64,000 nt of DNA from Sphingomonas adhaesiva. GTDB taxonomy: Bacteria; Pseudomonadota; Alphaproteobacteria; Sphingomonadales; Sphingomonadaceae. The translations under genes were made by a program, and so were the position numbers. The notes beneath the pieces are model-generated. The model did not search any database and was not told where the DNA came from. It saw only the letters and a program-made list of their open reading frames with translations. Positions 60,682-64,000 of this stretch are shown here, one piece after another. The stretch covers positions 892,501 to 956,500 of the forward strand of contig NZ_JAQIJT010000001.1 in assembly GCF_036946125.1 (NCBI RefSeq), given 5' to 3'. Every line of letters begins with the position of its first letter. Within the stretch, counting starts at the first letter, position 1.

Positions 60682-63600
60682 ATGAACGGGACAGGCGTGG
60701 CGATTTTCTACGATGCCAGCGGACGGCGCGGGCGGCGGGTGCGGATGCTGGTGATCGTCGCGGCGGCGGTGCCGGCGCTGCTGCTGGCGCTGCTGGCGGC
60801 CGCGGTGCTGCGCCCGATGGCGGCGGCGGCCCCGCGCTTCGCCGCGGCCGCCGATGCGCCGCGCGGGCTGACCCCGGCCGGGGTCGCGGTGGAGCGCGGC
60901 GCCTGGCTGCCCGGGGCGGCGGGCGGCACGCTGACCGGGGGCACGATGGGCTTCTACATGCCGTGGGACGATGCCTCGCGCCGGTCGCTGGAGGCGCATG
61001 TCGGCGAGCTGGAATGGCTGGTCCCCGGGCTCGCCACCGTCACCGGGGCGGATCATCGCTTCGTGGCGGAGGGGGACGAGCATCTGCGGAGCGTGCTGGC
61101 GCGCGCGCCGAAGCGACCGCGCGTGCTGCCGATGGTGCAGAATGCGGCGGCGGACGGGTCCTGGGACGGTGCGGGGACCGCCGCGCTGCTCGCCGACGCC
61201 GCGGCGCGCCGGCGGCTGGCCGGGCAGATCGAGGCGCTGGTCGCGCAGGAGAAGGGTGCGGGCGTGCTGCTCGACCTGGAAAGCCTGCCGGCGAGCGCGC
61301 AGCGCGACTATCGCACCTTCCTCGGCGAATTGCGCGCGCGGTTCCGGCCGAAGGGGTGGGTGGTGACGCTGGCGGTGCCGGTGGCCGATCCGGACTGGGA
61401 CATGGCGGCGATCGCCCGGGTCGCGGACCGGCTGGTGCTGATGGCCTATGACGAACATTGGATGGGGGGCGAGCCGGGACCGATCGCGTCGCAGCCGTGG
61501 TTCGCGCGCGTGGTCGACGCCGCGGTGCGGCAGGTGGGCGCGGACAAGGCGATCGTGGCGATCGGCAGCTATGCCTATGATTGGGTGGGCCAGGGAACCG
61601 CCCGCCGGACGACGCCGCTGAGCATCGCCGACGCCTGGGCGCTGGCGGCGCGCGCGGGGGTGGTGCCGACGTTCGATGCCGCGAGCGGCAACAGCCGGTT
61701 CGCCTACCGCGCGGACGGGCAGGATCATCAGGTGTGGCTGCTCGACGCGATGAGCGCGGCCAACCAGATGGCGGTCATCCGTCGCACCGGCGCCGCGGGC
61801 GTCGCGCTGTGGCGGCTGGGCAGCGAGGATCCCGGCGTGTGGAACGCGCTGTCGGACGCCACCCGCCCCGACATGGCCGCGCTGCCGGCGCCGGCGGGGA
61901 TCGCGGTCAGCGGACACGGCGAGATCATGCGGATCGCGGGCGAGGCGACCGATGGCGCGCGCGCGGTGCGCTGGGACGGGGCGCTGATCCGCGCGGCGCA
62001 TTATGCGCGGCTGCCGCAACCCGACCGGGTGGAGCGCACGGGCGCGCATCGCAGGCTGGTGGCGCTGACGTTCGACGACGGACCGGACCCGGCGTGGACG
62101 CCCGCGATCCTGGACGTGCTGGCGCGCGAGAAGGCGCCGGCGACCTTCTTCGTCACCGGCGCCAATGCGCTGGGGCAGGGCGACTTGCTGCGGCGGATCG
62201 TCGCGCAGGGGAGCGAGCTGGGCAATCATTCCACCTCGCACGCCGATCTGTCGAAACGCTCCGAGGGCGCGATCGCGCTGGAGCTGAAGGCGACCGAGCG
62301 GCTGGTCGAGGCCTATACCGGGCGCGCGATGACGCTGTTCCGTCCGCCGTTCCTGGGCGATGCCGATCCCGACCGCCGCGAAGAGCTGCACGCGACGCGG
62401 GTCGCGGCGCGGCTGGGCTATTGGACGGTCGGGCTGAACGTCGACCCGCTCGACTGGCAGGGCCCCGCGGCGGCGACGATCGCGGCGCGCACCATCGCGA
62501 AGGTCGAGGCGGGAACCGCGACGCGGCCGGCGCAGATCGTCCTGCTCCACGATTCGGGCGGCGACCGGACGCAGACGATTCTTGCGCTGCCGCTCATCAT
62601 CCGGGGACTGCGGATGCGCGGTTACGAGCTGGTCGGCGTCTCCAGGCTGGCGGGGGTGTCGCGCGACGAGGTGATGCCGGTGCTGGCTGCGGGCGAAGCG
62701 GGCAGCGCGGCGGGGACGCGCGGGCTGTTCGAGACGCTGGCGTGGCTGCGCGATGCGGGGGCGATGCTCTTCGCCGCGATCATCGCGATCGGGATCGCGC
62801 GCGCGCTGGCGCTGACCGCGCTCGCGCTGTGGCGGCGGCGTCGCGAGGTGGAGCCGGTCGCGGCACCGCATCTGGTGCCCAATTTCGTCACCGTGCTGAT
62901 CCCCGCGTTCAACGAGGCGCGCGTGATCGAGGCGTCGGTCCGCCGGATCCTGTCCAGCCGGGGGCCGCGCATCGAGGTGATCGTGATCGACGACGGGTCG
63001 ACTGACGGCACCAGCGACGTCGTCGCCGCCGCGTTCGGGATCGACCCGCGCGTCCGGCTGCTGACGCTGGCGAACGGGGGCAAGGCGCGTGCGCTCAACA
63101 TCGCGCTCGCACGCGCCAAGGGCGACGTGGTGATCGCGCTCGACGCCGATACGCAGTTCGAGGACGATACGATCGCGAAGCTGACGCGCTGGTTCGCGGA
63201 CCCCGCGATCGGCGCGGTCGCGGGCAATGCGAAGGTGGGCAACCGCACCACGCTGATCGCGCGCTGGCAGGCGCTGGAATATGTCACCGCGCAGAACCTG
63301 GAGCGGCGCGCGCTTTCCGCGCTGGGGGCGGTGACGGTGGTGCCGGGCGCGGTCGGCGCGTGGCGGCGCACCGCGCTGGACGCGGTCGGCGGCTATCCCG
63401 AGGACACGCTGGCGGAGGACCAGGACCTGACCATCGCGATCCAGCGCGCCGGGTGGCGGGTCGCGTGCGACAATGACGCGATCGCCTGGACCGAGGCGCC
63501 GGAGACGGTGCGCGCGCTGTTCAAGCAGCGGTTCCGCTGGGCGTTCGGGACGCTGCAATGCCTGTGGAAGCACCGCGCGCTGATGGGGCGGCGCGGCGGA

Positions 63601-64000
63601 CTGGGGCGCGTCGGATTGCCGCAGGCGGTGCTGTTCCAGTTCCTGTTCACGCTGGCCGCGCCGCTGATCGACGTGGCGCTGTTGCTGAGCATCGGCGGCA
63701 CCGCCTGGCGCGTGCAGGATCGCGGCTGGGACGCGGCGGGGGGCGATGCGCTGGCGATGGCGGGATTCTGGGCGGCGTTCGCGGCCGTCGACCTGGCGTG
63801 CGGATGGATCGCGTTCCGGCTGGACGGGCGCGAGGAGCGCTTCCCCGCGCTCCGGCTGCTGATGCAGCGGTTCGGCTATCGCCAGCTGCTGTACGCGGTG
63901 GTGCTGCGCGCGATCTATGTCGCGGCGACGGGGCCGAAGGTGGGCTGGGGCAAGCTGGAGCGGACCGGGAGCGTCGCGGTCGCGCCGGTATCAGAGCCCG
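60682..64000 (+). CDS. three-module protein: GH18-like domain, polysaccharide deacetylase, GT2 glycosyltransferase (right end cut)
   Basis: At least 1106 residues; no stop before the window edge. A membrane anchor lies near residues 22-45. Module one (about 85-425) is a GH18-like barrel with VLLDLESLPAS, the Y-D-E-like LMAYDEHWMGGEPGP and GVALWRLGSEDP. Module two (about 455-650) is a NodB deacetylase: LTFDDGPDPAW, NHSTSHADLS, LFRPPFLGD, IVLLHDSGG. Module three is a processive GT2: LIPAFNEARVIE, DDGSTDGTSD, DADTQF, EDQDL, QRFRW, then membrane helices. This combines the PgaB- and PgaC-type functions of exopolysaccharide making in one chain. ATG 60682 is assumed. Confidence 0.85.
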   Translation, partial: MNGTGVAIFYDASGRRGRRVRMLVIVAAAVPALLLALLAAAVLRPMAAAAPRFAAAADAPRGLTPAGVAVERGAWLPGAAGGTLTGGTMGFYMPWDDASRRSLEAHVGELEWLVPGLATVTGADHRFVAEGDEHLRSVLARAPKRPRVLPMVQNAAADGSWDGAGTAALLADAAARRRLAGQIEALVAQEKGAGVLLDLESLPASAQRDYRTFLGELRARFRPKGWVVTLAVPVADPDWDMAAIARVADRLVLMAYDEHWMGGEPGPIASQPWFARVVDAAVRQVGADKAIVAIGSYAYDWVGQGTARRTTPLSIADAWALAARAGVVPTFDAASGNSRFAYRADGQDHQVWLLDAMSAANQMAVIRRTGAAGVALWRLGSEDPGVWNALSDATRPDMAALPAPAGIAVSGHGEIMRIAGEATDGARAVRWDGALIRAAHYARLPQPDRVERTGAHRRLVALTFDDGPDPAWTPAILDVLAREKAPATFFVTGANALGQGDLLRRIVAQGSELGNHSTSHADLSKRSEGAIALELKATERLVEAYTGRAMTLFRPPFLGDADPDRREELHATRVAARLGYWTVGLNVDPLDWQGPAAATIAARTIAKVEAGTATRPAQIVLLHDSGGDRTQTILALPLIIRGLRMRGYELVGVSRLAGVSRDEVMPVLAAGEAGSAAGTRGLFETLAWLRDAGAMLFAAIIAIGIARALALTALALWRRRREVEPVAAPHLVPNFVTVLIPAFNEARVIEASVRRILSSRGPRIEVIVIDDGSTDGTSDVVAAAFGIDPRVRLLTLANGGKARALNIALARAKGDVVIALDADTQFEDDTIAKLTRWFADPAIGAVAGNAKVGNRTTLIARWQALEYVTAQNLERRALSALGAVTVVPGAVGAWRRTALDAVGGYPEDTLAEDQDLTIAIQRAGWRVACDNDAIAWTEAPETVRALFKQRFRWAFGTLQCLWKHRALMGRRGGLGRVGLPQAVLFQFLFTLAAPLIDVALLLSIGGTAWRVQDRGWDAAGGDALAMAGFWAAFAAVDLACGWIAFRLDGREERFPALRLLMQRFGYRQLLYAVVLRAIYVAATGPKVGWGKLERTGSVAVAPVSEP

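Noticed and set aside
60963..63005. Separate plus-strand reading frames within the three-module protein
   Set aside because: They are out-of-frame, Arg/Gly/Ala-rich shadows; the true frame from 60682 is continuous and carries all catalytic motifs.

Overview
The window is high-GC DNA (G/C-rich third positions, short intergenic gaps, many GTG starts) whose gene content points to an alphaproteobacterium of the Sphingomonas group. Pointers are a TonB receptor next to a P450, an ExeM-type nuclease, a HWE kinase with a LOV domain, BolA beside a J-domain gene, DUF1244, and ATGA-coupled operons. This assignment is an inference from content. No rRNA, tRNA, CRISPR array, phage or transposase gene was found.

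Layout. 0-8.9 kb: housekeeping and metabolism (leuB, a polyprenyl-phosphate mannose synthase/GtrA fusion, a PMT-like mannosyltransferase, metZ, apaG, a LysR regulator, a membrane protein, a ClpP-like protein, a J-domain gene and bolA). 8.9-14.9 kb: a czcCBA-type metal efflux operon headed by a small His-rich exported protein. 14.9-20.1 kb: a peptide ABC transporter operon (binding protein, two permeases, fused ATPase). The first three genes each appear to carry one extra G in a G-run. 20.2-31.8 kb: a catabolic region with divergent halves. To the left are a membrane acyltransferase-like protein, GNAT, DSD1-type PLP enzyme, RidA and an FAD amine oxidase. To the right are an aldehyde dehydrogenase, a second FAD oxidase, a double winged-helix regulator, an MTA/SAH nucleosidase and an S15-type ester hydrolase. 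Together they look like uptake and oxidative breakdown of D-amino acids, amines or peptides.

32.1-38.5 kb: two LOV-domain histidine kinases separated by a 54-residue ORF, then a deaminase, an MBL hydrolase and an ABC1/UbiB kinase. 38.8-44.4 kb: a TonB receptor/P450/AraC/alcohol dehydrogenase cluster. 44.7-51.8 kb: GH16 enzyme, ABM monooxygenase, phenylalanine hydroxylase, DUF1244, pyruvate kinase, a phosphotransferase/SDR pair, an HNH protein and an outer-membrane protein with a very strong terminator. 51.9-57.0 kb: a glycine-rich LEA-like exported protein, a S8 protease divergent from an ECF sigma/anti-sigma pair, and an OprB-like porin. 57.3-64.0 kb: a large RTX ExeM/NucH nuclease, and a three-module hydrolase-like/deacetylase/glycosyltransferase protein that runs off the window end.

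Non-coding structure is notable. A 271-bp MITE-like element with 31-bp near-perfect terminal inverted repeats supplies the stop codon of the S8 protease gene. A roughly 150-180-bp stem-loop repeat occurs twice plus a fragment. REP-like palindromes of the GTCATGCCGG/GTCACCCCGG type fill many intergenic gaps.
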